Shown here one piece after another: positions 1-9,202 of a stretch of DNA of 64,000 nt (position 1 is its first letter; every line of letters begins with the position of its first letter). The DNA lies in the NCBI GenBank assembly GCA_958295895.1, contig CATQHI010000022.1:1-64000 (forward strand). Direction: 5' to 3'. Position numbers and translations under genes: made by a program. Source of the DNA: Saprospiraceae bacterium (GTDB lineage Bacteria; Bacteroidota; Bacteroidia; Chitinophagales; Saprospiraceae). Below the pieces are notes generated by a model. It was not told the DNA's origin. It saw only the letters and a program-made list of their open reading frames with translations, and did not search any database.

Positions 1-783
<783 letters not shown>

Positions 784-787
<4 letters not shown>

Positions 788-1386
788 ACTTCGGTGGTAG
801 TGGCGGTGCGCGCCTTTACGTAATTGAGGAGGTTACGAATCATGAGCCGCCCGTGCTCCGTCATGATGCTCTCGGGGTGAAACTGGACGCCAAAGATCGG
901 AAACTCCCGGTGACGCAGTGCCATAATGCCCCCGCCGGCGTCGGTAGCCGTTATCTCCAATTCGTCAGGTAGGGTAGCGGGGTCGATCACCCAGCTGTGG
1001 TAGCGGCCGGCGCGGAAGTCGCGGGGCACATTGGCAAAGAGCTCGTCGTCGTCCAGCGTCCGCTGCATATCGGTCTCGATACCGTGATGCACCTCGGCTA
1101 GGTTGTGCAGACTAGCCCCGAAGGCCTCGCCGATCGCCTGGTGACCCAGACACACCCCGAAAATTGTCTTCTCCCCCTTGTACCGCTGGATCAGCTCCGG
1201 CATGATACCGGCCTGGGCGGGTAGTCCGGGTCCGGGGCTAAGTACAATCAGGTCGTAAGCGGCCACCGCGTCGAGGTCGATCTCGTCGTTGCGGTATACG
1301 TCGATAGCGTGACCGAGCTCCTCCTCGATGTAGTGCACGAGGTTGTAGGTGAAGGAGTCGTAGTTGTCTAGGATTAGGATTTTCAC
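784..1386 (-). CDS. trpG: Anthranilate synthase component II (glutamine amidotransferase)
   Basis: Supplies ammonia from glutamine to TrpE for anthranilate synthesis. The 200-residue protein starts [19 protein letters not shown] and has the class I amidotransferase features: oxyanion segment SPGPGLP (about 50-56), nucleophile Cys79 in [12 protein letters not shown] and the His/Glu pair in FHPES near residue 170. Length is normal for the family. It could also serve folate synthesis (PabA), as this family is often dual use, but the position between trpE and trpB favours tryptophan. It lies 76 nt after trpE and overlaps trpB by 4 nt. Confidence 0.95.
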
Positions 1387-1421
1387 GGGGCAAGTAATTT
1401 AAATGAATTCTCAAAATGAAG

Positions 1422-1459
1422 GTCGGCGGACGAGCCGGCCAAGCCGGAACTCGGCCGAC
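1422..1459 (-). promoter_or_regulatory. Intercistronic hairpin between trpE and trpG
   Basis: Read on the minus strand, GTCGGC, CGAG and CCGGC arms pair with GCCGG, CTCG and GCCGAC, with a three-base bulge. This gives a long interrupted stem in the only gap of the operon. No clean T-run follows, so it is more likely an mRNA processing or stability element than a terminator. Function is inferred only. Confidence 0.4.
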
Positions 1460-1462
1460 GAC

Positions 1463-2893
1463 TCACAGCCCCTCCGCCTTCCCCAACGCCTTAGTCAGTG
1501 CCCCCAGTTTATGGTACACCTCCTGCAGCTCGCTCTCCTCATCACTGGCCGCCACCACCCCGGCACCGGCCTGGTAGTAGAGCGTATTGTCCTGACTGAA
1601 GAAGGAGCGGATAAGGATGGCCTGGTTCATCCCGCCGTCGAAGTCGATAAAGCCGATGGCCCCGCCGTAAAAGCCCCGCTGCTGGTTCTCGTACTGGTTG
1701 ATGAGCTCCAGGGCACGGTACTTCGGGGCCCCACTGAGGGTCCCGGCCGGGAAGGTGTCGCCAAAGATGCGCACCGCCTCATCCTCGCGTTCGAGGCGCC
1801 CATCGACGGTGCTGACCAGGTGGATGACGTGGCTGTAGTAGTGCACCTCCCGCAGACTGCGCACGGTCACCTCACGAGTATGCCGACTCAGGTCGTTGCG
1901 GGCCAGGTCCACGAGCATGACGTGCTCGGCGTTCTCCTTGGGATCAGCCAGCAGGCGTTCGGTGGCCAGGCGGTCACGCTCAGCATCTCCGGTGCGGCGG
2001 TAGGTTCCGGCGATGGGGTTGAGGCGGGCCTTGCCATCTCGGATCACCAGCTGGGCCTCCGGGCTGCTGCCCATAATGCGGTAGTCGCCGTAGTCGAAGT
2101 AGAAGAGGTAGGGCGAAGGATTGATACTACGCAGCGCCCGGTACACCTGAAACTCATCACCCGTGAAGTCCTGCTGAAACTGCCGGCTCAGTACGATCTG
2201 GAACACATCGCCGATGCGGCAGTGGTGCTTGCCCTTGCTCACCAGCTCACGGAACTGTGCGTCGGTCAGGTTGCTCCGCTCCGCCCCCACTCTCGTAAAG
2301 GGGTGCACGGTCCCCCCAGCCCGGATGGCCTGCTCCACCTCATCGAGTCTACTTTCCTGCCCCTCCGGCAGATTCTCCAGTAGGAGCAGCTCATCCCGGT
2401 AATGGTGAAACACCAGCACAAAGCGGTACAGGTGATACCTCAGGGCGGGGGAACGCAGGTGCAGAGGCTTATCGAACGACAGCGTATCGAAGTAGGCCAC
2501 CCCCTCGAAATTGGTGTGGCCGATCAGTCCGTTGAACTGCCGCACCAGGGGCGTCACCTCGCCGTAGTCTATTTGGAAGGATCGCAGGAACTCTCCCAGG
2601 TCCTTACTGACGGTATTGGCATCCGTCACGGTCCGCTCCGTAGCCGGCTCCCCTACCCTGCCGCGGGTGATGGTCTGGCCATCCACGCGGTAGGAAGCTA
2701 GGGTGTCCAGGCCGATGATGCTGAAGTAGTGCTCATTGTGGCGTGTCTCGTTGGATTCCAGCAGTACGGGGTCGGTAAAGCGGTCGCGCAGCGCCAGGTA
2801 AAGGGAGACCGGCGTCAGTTGATCGGCGGTGATCCGGCGGGTCATCACACGCAGCGTGGTGGTGGTGTCAATAAGAGTAATAGCGGTAGACAA
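1463..2893 (-). CDS. trpE: Anthranilate synthase component I
   Basis: Converts chorismate to anthranilate using ammonia from TrpG; the first committed step of tryptophan synthesis. The 476-residue protein has the full chorismate-binding C-terminal half: FYFDYGDYRIMGSSPE, LNPIAGTYRRTGDAERD, ARNDLSRH, STVDGRL, FPAGTLSGAPK and YYQAGAGVV near the end. The longest reading begins at TTG 2893; the alignment-relevant core begins around MTRRITADQLTPVSLYL, so ATG 2845 is a real alternative start. A copy of the dispersed motif (2443-2464) encodes a variable loop (KPLHLRSPALR). Expression is probably set by the upstream leader attenuator. Confidence 0.95.
   Translation of the reverse strand: MSTAITLIDTTTTLRVMTRRITADQLTPVSLYLALRDRFTDPVLLESNETRHNEHYFSIIGLDTLASYRVDGQTITRGRVGEPATERTVTDANTVSKDLGEFLRSFQIDYGEVTPLVRQFNGLIGHTNFEGVAYFDTLSFDKPLHLRSPALRYHLYRFVLVFHHYRDELLLLENLPEGQESRLDEVEQAIRAGGTVHPFTRVGAERSNLTDAQFRELVSKGKHHCRIGDVFQIVLSRQFQQDFTGDEFQVYRALRSINPSPYLFYFDYGDYRIMGSSPEAQLVIRDGKARLNPIAGTYRRTGDAERDRLATERLLADPKENAEHVMLVDLARNDLSRHTREVTVRSLREVHYYSHVIHLVSTVDGRLEREDEAVRIFGDTFPAGTLSGAPKYRALELINQYENQQRGFYGGAIGFIDFDGGMNQAILIRSFFSQDNTLYYQAGAGVVAASDEESELQEVYHKLGALTKALGKAEGL
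2443..2464 (-). repeat. Dispersed 20-bp motif, copy inside trpE
   Basis: On the minus strand this reads TGCACCTGCGTTCCCCCGCC, close to the consensus TTGCACCTGCGGCCCCGCCC. It is in the sense direction of trpE and encodes LHLRSPA in a loop of the N-terminal domain. Confidence 0.5.
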
Positions 2894-2931
2894 GGGGAAG
2901 TAAAGTTAGTATCGGCACCCAGCAGAACGGA

Positions 2932-2964
2932 AAAAGGCCCGCCGGAGCTACCGACGGGCCTTTT
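2932..2964 (-). terminator. trp operon attenuator terminator hairpin
   Basis: Arms AAAAGGCCCGTCGG and CCGGCGGGCCTTTT (minus strand) form a 14-bp stem with one wobble around a 5-base loop, followed by a T-run. It lies 26 nt after the leader peptide stop and about 40 nt before trpE. It can therefore only act on transcripts entering trpE, which is the position of an attenuator. Confidence 0.8.
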
Positions 2965-2989
2965 AGATTGACGTGCAGGACCTAGGTGC

Positions 2990-3037
2990 TCAGGGTTGAG
3001 TACGGGTAGGCCACCAGATGAGGTTTTGGGTCTGCAT
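2990..3037 (-). CDS. trpL: trp operon leader peptide (15 aa, tandem Trp codons)
   Basis: The minus strand from ATG 3037 reads MQTQNLIWWPTRTQP and then TGA. The two adjacent TGG codons are a ribosome-stalling sensor for charged tRNA-Trp, as in classical trp attenuation. It is followed by the terminator hairpin at 2932-2964 and then trpE. The promoter -7 element ends only 4 nt before the ATG, so the transcript is probably leaderless or nearly so. The alternative antiterminator fold was not worked out. The reading of this as a leader peptide rests on codon content and context. Confidence 0.8.
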   Translation of the reverse strand: MQTQNLIWWPTRTQP

Positions 3038-3041
3038 GGCA

Positions 3042-3072
3042 CAAATATAGCAGGCATTCGGTAGACCGGCAA
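3042..3072 (-). promoter_or_regulatory. Promoter of the trp leader/trpEGB operon
   Basis: On the minus strand TTG (3072-3070), exactly 20 bases, then TATATTTG (3049-3042) match the Bacteroidota housekeeping promoter TTG-N19-21-TAnnTTTG. The predicted start of transcription is at or within a base or two of the leader peptide ATG at 3037. Confidence 0.75.
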
Positions 3073-3098
3073 TCTTTTTGCACCTTACCCCTTTCTCC

Positions 3099-3117
3099 GC
3101 ACCTGCGGCCCCGCCCC
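3099..3117 (+). repeat. Dispersed 20-bp motif, upstream of 3140 gene
   Basis: GCACCTGCGGCCCCGCCCC matches the consensus without its first two bases. It is intergenic, sense-oriented, and lies 23 nt upstream of the start codon at 3140. Confidence 0.6.
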
Positions 3118-3139
3118 CTCATCCCTTGTCACCTACACT

Positions 3140-4200
3140 ATGGCAGACTTCCTCCTCTACGGCGCCTACGGCTATACCGGCCGCCTCATCACCCGCCTCT
3201 GCGCCGAACGCGGGCTCACCCCGCTGCTCAGTGGTCGCAACGCCGAAAAGTTGGAAGCTATGCACCGCGAGTTCGGCTTCCCGTACCGGGCGGTGGACCT
3301 GCGCAACACGACCGAACTACACGATCTACTGCAAGACCAAAAAGTTGTGCTTCACGCTGCCGGCCCCTTTGTCGAAACGGCCGAGCCAATGATGGAGGCC
3401 TGTCTGGCCACCGGTACCCACTACCTGGACATTACCGGGGAGATACCGGTCTTCGCGATGGGAGCGAAACGATCAGAGGCGGCGGTTAAGGCGGGGGTGA
3501 TGCTGATGTCGGGCGTAGGCTTCGATGTAGTACCGACCGACTGCATGGCCGCCTACCTGAAGGAGAAGATGCCGGAGGCAACCGAACTGGTGTTAGCCTT
3601 TGCCTGGAAGGGCGGCATGCTCAGTCATGGCACGGCCAAGACGATGCTGGGCGGACTGGGCACGGGTGGAGCCATCCGCGAGCACGGTAAGATCAAACCG
3701 GTCAAGGCCGCCTACGACACGCGCACCTTCCCCTTTACCGAGGAGGTGCCGCTGCGGGCGGTGACCATCCCCTGGGGCGATGTGTTTACGGCCTACTTTA
3801 CTACGGGTATCCCAAATATCAAAACCTACTTCGCTGTGCCACCTTCACAAATCAAGCAGATGGAGCGGAGCAACTGGCTGGGTCCACTGCTGCGGCTGGC
3901 CCGGTCAAGACCTACCTGCGCAAGAAGATCGAGGCGCGGCCCGCCGGTCCGGACGATGCACAACGAGAAAAGGCTGAGACCTACATATACGGTGAGGTGA
4001 GGGACGTGAGCGGCCGTACCGTCGCCGCCCGGCTGCGCACGCCGGAGGGCTATACACTGACCGCTATCACCGCGGTGATGATCGTGCAGCGGGTACTGGC
4101 CGGGCAGGTGGAGGCGGGGTACCGGACGCCGGCTGGGCTTTACGGGGCGGATCTGATTATGGAGGTGGAGGGGGTTACTCGGGAGGATCTTGTTTTGTAG
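3140..4200 (+). pseudogene. Saccharopine dehydrogenase-like NAD(P)-binding oxidoreductase, frameshifted
   Basis: The N-terminus (MADFLLYGAYGYTGRLITRL) is the Rossmann motif of the saccharopine dehydrogenase-like / trans-acting enoyl reductase family, followed by HAAGPFVETAEP and THYLDITGE. The frame beginning at 3140 runs into unrelated sequence after WLGPLLRLA (near 3897). The family sequence resumes in another frame as PVKTYLRKKIEARPAGPDD and continues to a normal C-terminus at 4200 (YGADLIMEVEGVTREDLVL). Restoring one C in the GGCCC at about 3897-3902 gives an intact protein of about 353 residues. It is either a recent one-base deletion or a sequencing error; substrate unknown. Confidence 0.8.
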
Positions 4201-4345
4201 GCGTTGCGTTGGAGGGCGCAACACAGGCGTCGGAGGGCGCAACACAGAGGACGCTGAGGGATGCACTGAGGTACACAGAGAAGTGGTGTTAGCCTCCGTG
4301 CCCTCTGTGATTACCTCCCTGTCCTCTGTGTTGAGCTACGCCGCC
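4201..4345. repeat. Tandem 21-bp repeat joined to an imperfect inverted repeat
   Basis: Two tandem 21-bp units (4206-4226 and 4227-4247) share GGAGGGCGCAACACAG and differ at one base. The second runs into CAACACAGAGGAC (4240-4252), perfectly inverted at 4321-4333, with an inner pair CACAGAG (4274-4280) / CTCTGTG (4303-4309). The result is a roughly 90-base hairpin rich in CTCTGTG units. Similar CTCTGTG-type intergenic repeats are scattered in many bacterial genomes. No ORF or terminator T-run lies inside. Confidence 0.7.
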
Positions 4346-4434
4346 AGGCGTAAAGATTGAGCATTAGTAACACCTTAACGGAAAGGAAACAATCTTCCCT
4401 TCCCCTCCAGGCGTTAACTGCCAAAGTACCTACC

Positions 4435-5169
4435 ATGCGCCGCACCCTACTCCTCGTTCTAACCCTCACCATATTCACCCTACCCGCCACCGCCCAGCTA
4501 GGCAAGCTCAGCAAACTAGCCGATAAGGCCGGCAGCGTCCTCAAGGGCGACTCCCCCCTCAGCAACGAAGAAGTAGGCAACGCCCTCAAGGAAGCCCTCG
4601 ACCAGGGCGTAGGCAAGGCCGTCACCTCGCTTTCGGCACAGGACGGCTACCTCATGAGCCCTTACAAAATCCTGCTGCCCGAGGAGGCGCAGGCCATCGT
4701 GAGTCGGGTAAGTGCGCTGCCGGGCTTCGGCAACGTAGAGCAGGACCTTACCCTACGCATCAACCGGGCGGCGGAGCTGGCGGCTCAGAAAGCTACCCCC
4801 ATCTTCGTCGGTGCCATCAAGGGCCTCACCTTTCAGGATGCCATGAATCTGCTCTTGGGCGAGGACGACGCAGCCACCCGCTACCTGGAGGGCAATACCT
4901 CCCAGGCCCTGACCGGCGAATTTCAGCCGGTGATCCGGGCGGCGCTAGACGAGGTTAACGCGAACGAGATTTGGAGTAAAGTGGTTACTGCCTACAATAA
5001 AATTCCCTTCGTACAGCCCACCGAGCCGGAGCTCGACATCTACGTCACCTCCCGCGCACTGGATGGAATGTTTGGCCTGATCGAGGTAAAGGAAACGGAA
5101 TTGCGTGACAACCCCGCCCTGCGCAATACCGAACTGCTGCGCAAGGTGTTCGCCCGGCAGGACAAGTAG
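4435..5169 (+). CDS. DUF4197 family exported protein
   Basis: A 244-residue secreted protein of unknown function. The start at ATG 4435 was chosen because it begins a clear signal peptide (MRRTLLLVLTLTIFTLPATA, with cleavage before or near QLGKL); the frame is open 78 nt further upstream but encodes no credible N-terminus. The mature part has the family pattern: SNEEVGNALKEALDQGVGKAV near the N-terminus, then KILLPEEAQ, RINRAAELAAQKATPIF and KVVTAYNKIPF, ending in ALDGMFGLIEVKETELRDNP. Mostly helical, likely periplasmic. Monocistronic by context, between a repeat and an Oar-type receptor gene. Confidence 0.85.
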   Translation: MRRTLLLVLTLTIFTLPATAQLGKLSKLADKAGSVLKGDSPLSNEEVGNALKEALDQGVGKAVTSLSAQDGYLMSPYKILLPEEAQAIVSRVSALPGFGNVEQDLTLRINRAAELAAQKATPIFVGAIKGLTFQDAMNLLLGEDDAATRYLEGNTSQALTGEFQPVIRAALDEVNANEIWSKVVTAYNKIPFVQPTEPELDIYVTSRALDGMFGLIEVKETELRDNPALRNTELLRKVFARQDK

Positions 5170-5174
5170 CTTTT

Positions 5175-5195
5175 GGGCCGCGGCCGCGGGTGCTA
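5175..5195 (-). repeat. Degenerate dispersed motif copy after the DUF4197 gene
   Basis: The minus strand reads TAGCACCCGCGGCCGCGGCC, a weak match to the consensus but close to the copy at 39636. Intergenic. Confidence 0.3.
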
Positions 5196-5312
5196 CGCGG
5201 GTCGAAAGGCAAAAGGTTAACAGTGAGTTAACGCAAGGGTCCGGGAATCTTCGGACCTTTGCGGCGACTTAGGGTCTCACACCCGAAACTTGATCAACCA
5301 AACCCTTTCCCG

Positions 5313-8300
5313 ATGCGAATTTCTAGCTCATTTTTTACGGTGTTGCTCGCGCTGCTGCTGCCCCTGGGGCTCGTGGCGCAGGGGGTTACTACGGCCAGTA
5401 TGACGGGCCAGTTGAACGACGCTGCTACCGGTGAAGCGCTCATCGGTGCGACCGTGCAGGCTGTCCACCAGCCCTCCGGCACGGTGTACGGTAACGTGAC
5501 GGACGAAGAGGGCTTCTTCCGCATTCCCGGAATGCGCGTTGGGGGGCCCTACACCGTTACGGCCACCTACGTGGGCTACGAGCCGGTGATCCGGGAGGGA
5601 ATTAGTCTGCAACTGGGACAGACCTATAATTTCTCCGTTGACCTCGGCACCTCTTCGGTAGACCTGGAAAGTGTAACTATCGTCGGGTCCAGGTCCGATG
5701 TATTCGATAGCGAGCGTACGGGGCAGGAGACGACAATCAATGAGCAACAGATCAACGTACTGCCCACAGTGAGCCGCTCTATAGCCGATTTCGCGCGCCT
5801 AAATCCCCTGGCAAAGATCGAAGAAGGCGACGACGGCTTTGCCATTCAGATTGCCGGACAGAACAACCGTTTTAACTCTATCTACATCGACGGGGCGGTC
5901 AACAATGATGCCTTCGGCCTGTCCGGTTCGGGCACCAACGGCGGACAGACGGGTGTTTCTCCCATTTCTCTGGACGCTGTAGAGCAGTTCGTGGTATCAG
6001 TAGCGCCCTTTGACATCCGGCAAAGTGGTTTTGCCGGGGGCTCCATCAGTGCCGTTACCCGCTCGGGAACCAACGACTTAGAAGGATCGGCCTACTACCT
6101 GTTCCGCAATCAGGGCTTGACCCGGGACCTGGGCTTCACCAACGATGTGGACTATACCTTCCCCAACCTCACTGACTTCACGGCTAAGACCTACGGCGCG
6201 CGGTTGGGCGGGCCCATCATCAAGGACAAGGTGTTCTTCTTCGTCAATGCCGAGCTACAGCGTGATGAGACGCCGCAGGTATTCGATCTGAATAACTACC
6301 GGGGCAACGCCACGGCGGACAGTCTCTCACAACTGCGCGATTTCGTTCAGGACCGTTTTGGCTACAACATCGGCAACTACGACAACAACACCGCTTACCT
6401 CAACAGCGACAAAATTATCGCTAAGCTGGACTTCAACCTGAGCCAAATCCACAAGCTCTCGATTCGGCACTCTTATGTGCGCGCAGAAAACCTAGAGGCC
6501 CGCGCATCCAATGCCGGAAACATTAACTTCCTCAATGGATCGGAGTTCTTCAACTCTAAGACTAATAGTTCCGCCATTGAGCTCAATAGCGTCTGGCAGG
6601 ACGTGGCCAATAATTTGACCATTGGGGCCACCTTCGTGCGCGATGACCGCGATCAATTCGGCTCCCCCTTTCCGGTAGTCAACATTCGCGACGGTGCCAA
6701 CGGGGGCATTCAGTTCGGCGGCGAACCCTTTAGCTCTGCCAACCTCCTTAACCAAGACGTAATTACGGTGCGTAATGACTTGAGCATCTACAGTGGCCGG
6801 CATAATGTGCTTTTCGGAGTCAACGCCGAGTTTTTTAAGGCCGGCAACCTCTTCATCCGGCAGAACTACGGCGACTACGACTTCAACGGTATCGGTGATA
6901 CAACTGGGCTACAGCAGTTCTACCTCGGCCTGCCGGCTACCCGATTCGAGCGTAGCTTTAGTCAGGTAGATAACGTAACTGGAGACGAAAGTGGAGCCAT
7001 TGCCAATATCAATCAGACGCTGCTTGGCTTCTACGTGCAGGATGAGTACAGCGTCAGTGATCAACTACGTATCACAGGTGGACTACGCATCGATCTACCC
7101 ATCTGGCCCAGTGACGTCCCCGAAAATGCTTCGTTCAACAATGAGGTGATTCCGCAATTGGAGGCCAATGGCTACAATCTTGAGGGAGCACGCACCGGTC
7201 AATTCATTAAAACCCAGGTGGCATTCAGTCCGCGTGTAGCCTTTAATTATGATGTGTTCGGTGACCAGCAGCTTCAGTTGCGCGGCGGTATCGGCATCTT
7301 CACCAGCCGCATTCCACTAGTGTGGCCCGGTGGCGCTTACAACAACTATGGATTCAACGTGGGAGGGGTACGCATCGATAGCACCGTTGTTTTCAGTCCG
7401 AACGTCAACAATCAGGTACCTGGAGAAGTCGATGTAAATAACCCCGCACCCTCCGGCCAGATCGATCTGTTTGCTGAAAACTTCAAACTACCCCAAACAA
7501 CTAAGATCAACTTGGCGGTAGACTACCAGCTGCCCCTTGGTATTGTCATGACCGTAGAGGGACTTTATACCAAGTTCAACAATTACGTGCGCTACCAGCG
7601 ACTGGACCTAAACCCCGAGAGCCAGCGCCGGCTTACCGGCACGCCCGATAATCGGGTGTACTATAGTGGCCGGTCCTTCCTGGATACGGACTACAACGGC
7701 ATCTACCTGGGTACCAATACCGACAAAGGGTACAGCTACAACGCTAGTATTGTGTTTCAGAAGCCCTACACCAACGGTTTACAGGCTACGGTGGGGTACT
7801 CCTACGGTGACTCCTATTCCCTGTTCGATGGCACTTCCAGCCAAAACAGCTCGCAGTGGCGCGGATACTACAACCCCGAGGGTCGTAACAATGACGGTCC
7901 GGTACAGCGCTCTGCTTTCGCCGGTGGTAGCCGAGTGTTCGGTAACATTGCCTATACCTTCACGCAAGAGCTTACCAACCAGACGTTTTCCCTGTTCATG
8001 AATGGCCAGAATGCCGGTCCCTTTACCTATGTAGTAGGCGCCCGCAACCAGAATTTCGTCAATGATGGTGGTTTTGACTTCAACGAAGTGGCATACATTC
8101 CAGCCAGTGTTAGTGAGATCAACTTGGTGGAAAGCAATGGCTTTTCTCCCGCTGAGCAGTACGAAATTCTCGACCAGTTTATCAGCAACGACAAGTACCT
8201 CAGCGACCATCGCGGAGAATACACGGAACGGAACTCCAATTGGACGCCCTTCAAGACTATCTTCGATGCCCGTTTCCTTCAGGAATTTAAGTTACAAACC

Positions 8301-8579
8301 GGTACTAAGTCCAATATCCTCCAGTTCTCCGTCGATGTCTTCAACCTGAATAACTTGCTCAATAAGGAGTGGGGACGGCAGACCAACCTTGGCTTCGGTA
8401 CCTACTCGTTAGTCAACCTGAATGAGATCAGCGACGATGGGGTGGCTACGTATTCGGTTAATCGTGACATCTTAAATGGTGTTCAGCCCGATGATATCTT
8501 TGATGACAGCCTAGAGGATTCCGGCCTCCGCAGCAGCCGGTGGACGATGCAGCTTGGAGTACGCTACATATTTAAGTAG
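5313..8579 (+). CDS. Oar-type TonB-dependent outer-membrane receptor
   Basis: A 1088-residue outer-membrane protein. ATG 5313 starts the signal peptide MRISSSFFTVLLALLLPLG; the frame is open slightly further upstream without a better start. Residues about 25-110 form a carboxypeptidase-regulatory-like beta-sandwich (TGQLNDAATGEALIGATVQA). The plug follows (SRSIADFARLNPLAKI, FNSIYIDGAVNNDAFGL, FDIRQSGFAGGSISAVTRSG), then a 22-strand-type barrel ending in LGVRYIFK with the terminal aromatic residue. The plug without a classical TonB box matches the Oar family. Substrate unknown; it may export or import large cargo. No SusD partner is adjacent. A strong terminator follows. Confidence 0.9.
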   Translation: MRISSSFFTVLLALLLPLGLVAQGVTTASMTGQLNDAATGEALIGATVQAVHQPSGTVYGNVTDEEGFFRIPGMRVGGPYTVTATYVGYEPVIREGISLQLGQTYNFSVDLGTSSVDLESVTIVGSRSDVFDSERTGQETTINEQQINVLPTVSRSIADFARLNPLAKIEEGDDGFAIQIAGQNNRFNSIYIDGAVNNDAFGLSGSGTNGGQTGVSPISLDAVEQFVVSVAPFDIRQSGFAGGSISAVTRSGTNDLEGSAYYLFRNQGLTRDLGFTNDVDYTFPNLTDFTAKTYGARLGGPIIKDKVFFFVNAELQRDETPQVFDLNNYRGNATADSLSQLRDFVQDRFGYNIGNYDNNTAYLNSDKIIAKLDFNLSQIHKLSIRHSYVRAENLEARASNAGNINFLNGSEFFNSKTNSSAIELNSVWQDVANNLTIGATFVRDDRDQFGSPFPVVNIRDGANGGIQFGGEPFSSANLLNQDVITVRNDLSIYSGRHNVLFGVNAEFFKAGNLFIRQNYGDYDFNGIGDTTGLQQFYLGLPATRFERSFSQVDNVTGDESGAIANINQTLLGFYVQDEYSVSDQLRITGGLRIDLPIWPSDVPENASFNNEVIPQLEANGYNLEGARTGQFIKTQVAFSPRVAFNYDVFGDQQLQLRGGIGIFTSRIPLVWPGGAYNNYGFNVGGVRIDSTVVFSPNVNNQVPGEVDVNNPAPSGQIDLFAENFKLPQTTKINLAVDYQLPLGIVMTVEGLYTKFNNYVRYQRLDLNPESQRRLTGTPDNRVYYSGRSFLDTDYNGIYLGTNTDKGYSYNASIVFQKPYTNGLQATVGYSYGDSYSLFDGTSSQNSSQWRGYYNPEGRNNDGPVQRSAFAGGSRVFGNIAYTFTQELTNQTFSLFMNGQNAGPFTYVVGARNQNFVNDGGFDFNEVAYIPASVSEINLVESNGFSPAEQYEILDQFISNDKYLSDHRGEYTERNSNWTPFKTIFDARFLQEFKLQTGTKSNILQFSVDVFNLNNLLNKEWGRQTNLGFGTYSLVNLNEISDDGVATYSVNRDILNGVQPDDIFDDSLEDSGLRSSRWTMQLGVRYIFK

Positions 8580-8620
8580 CAACGCCAGAAGTGAAGCCTC
8601 ACGGCTCCCTTAGCTAAATT

Positions 8621-8656
8621 AGCCCCCGACCGCCCCGGCAGTCGGGGGCTTTTTTC
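8621..8656 (+). terminator. Rho-independent terminator after the Oar-type gene
   Basis: Perfect 10-bp stem AGCCCCCGAC (8621-8630) / GTCGGGGGCT (8641-8650) with a 10-base loop, followed directly by a run of six T. Confidence 0.9.
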
Positions 8657-8701
8657 TTTCATTTCCGAACAAACCCCACTCGATCTAACATATAGTAGGT
8701 G

Positions 8702-9151
8702 ATGGCAGACCCTACGCAAGCGCAACCAGATCAGGTGGTTAACTCCGCCCTACCCACTGAGGAGGCCGTTATTCCGGTGATCAAAGAACAACTTCACCTC
8801 TCCACCCGCGAGATCGTGACCGGTGAGGTGCAGGTGCGCAAAGAGATTCACACCGAAACGGTCGCCATCCCCCTTAGTACCGTACATACCGCCTACCGCG
8901 AGGAGCGAGTACCCATCAACCGGGTGGTCGACCTTATGCCCCAACCCCGTTATGAAGGCAAGAACCTTATCGTCCCCGTCGTGCGGGAGGAACAGGTGGT
9001 AACGAAGCGACTGGTACTTGTAGAAGAGATTCACCTCATCCAGGAGACCCACAGCGAGGAGCATACCGAGCGCGTGGAACTCCACACGGAAGAAGCCATC
9101 ATCACCCGCGTACCCCACGACAAGCATTCAACCTCTCCCCTAGCTGACTAG
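8702..9151 (+). CDS. DUF2382 (YsnF/AvaK-type) stress protein
   Basis: A 149-residue soluble acidic protein starting at ATG 8702 (the GTG just before it is less likely). It consists of two DUF2382-like units: VIKEQLHLSTREIVTGEVQV with RKEIHTETV, and a second with RLVLVEEIHLIQETHSEEHTE. Such proteins are tied to general or envelope stress in other bacteria, but their biochemical role is not known. It is the first gene of a four-gene cluster with another DUF2382 protein and a PRC-barrel protein. Confidence 0.8.
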   Translation: MADPTQAQPDQVVNSALPTEEAVIPVIKEQLHLSTREIVTGEVQVRKEIHTETVAIPLSTVHTAYREERVPINRVVDLMPQPRYEGKNLIVPVVREEQVVTKRLVLVEEIHLIQETHSEEHTERVELHTEEAIITRVPHDKHSTSPLAD

Positions 9152-9202
9152 CCAAGAGAGACATCCATTCATTTTATTTTATCATCAAACTTAGCATTAG
9201 TA

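Noticed and set aside
1403-2383. Plus-strand open frame of 326 codons over trpE
   Set aside because: Shadow of trpE, whose minus-strand product matches the family throughout.
3070-3140. Promoter for the saccharopine dehydrogenase-like gene (TCTTTTTG near 3073-3080)
   Set aside because: The -7 element does not fit TAnnTTTG and no TTG is found 19-21 bases upstream.
5216-5232. GTTAAC...GTTAAC pair upstream of the Oar-type gene as a possible operator
   Set aside because: Two self-palindromic hexamers 5 bases apart; without other copies nearby or a known regulator the evidence is too thin.
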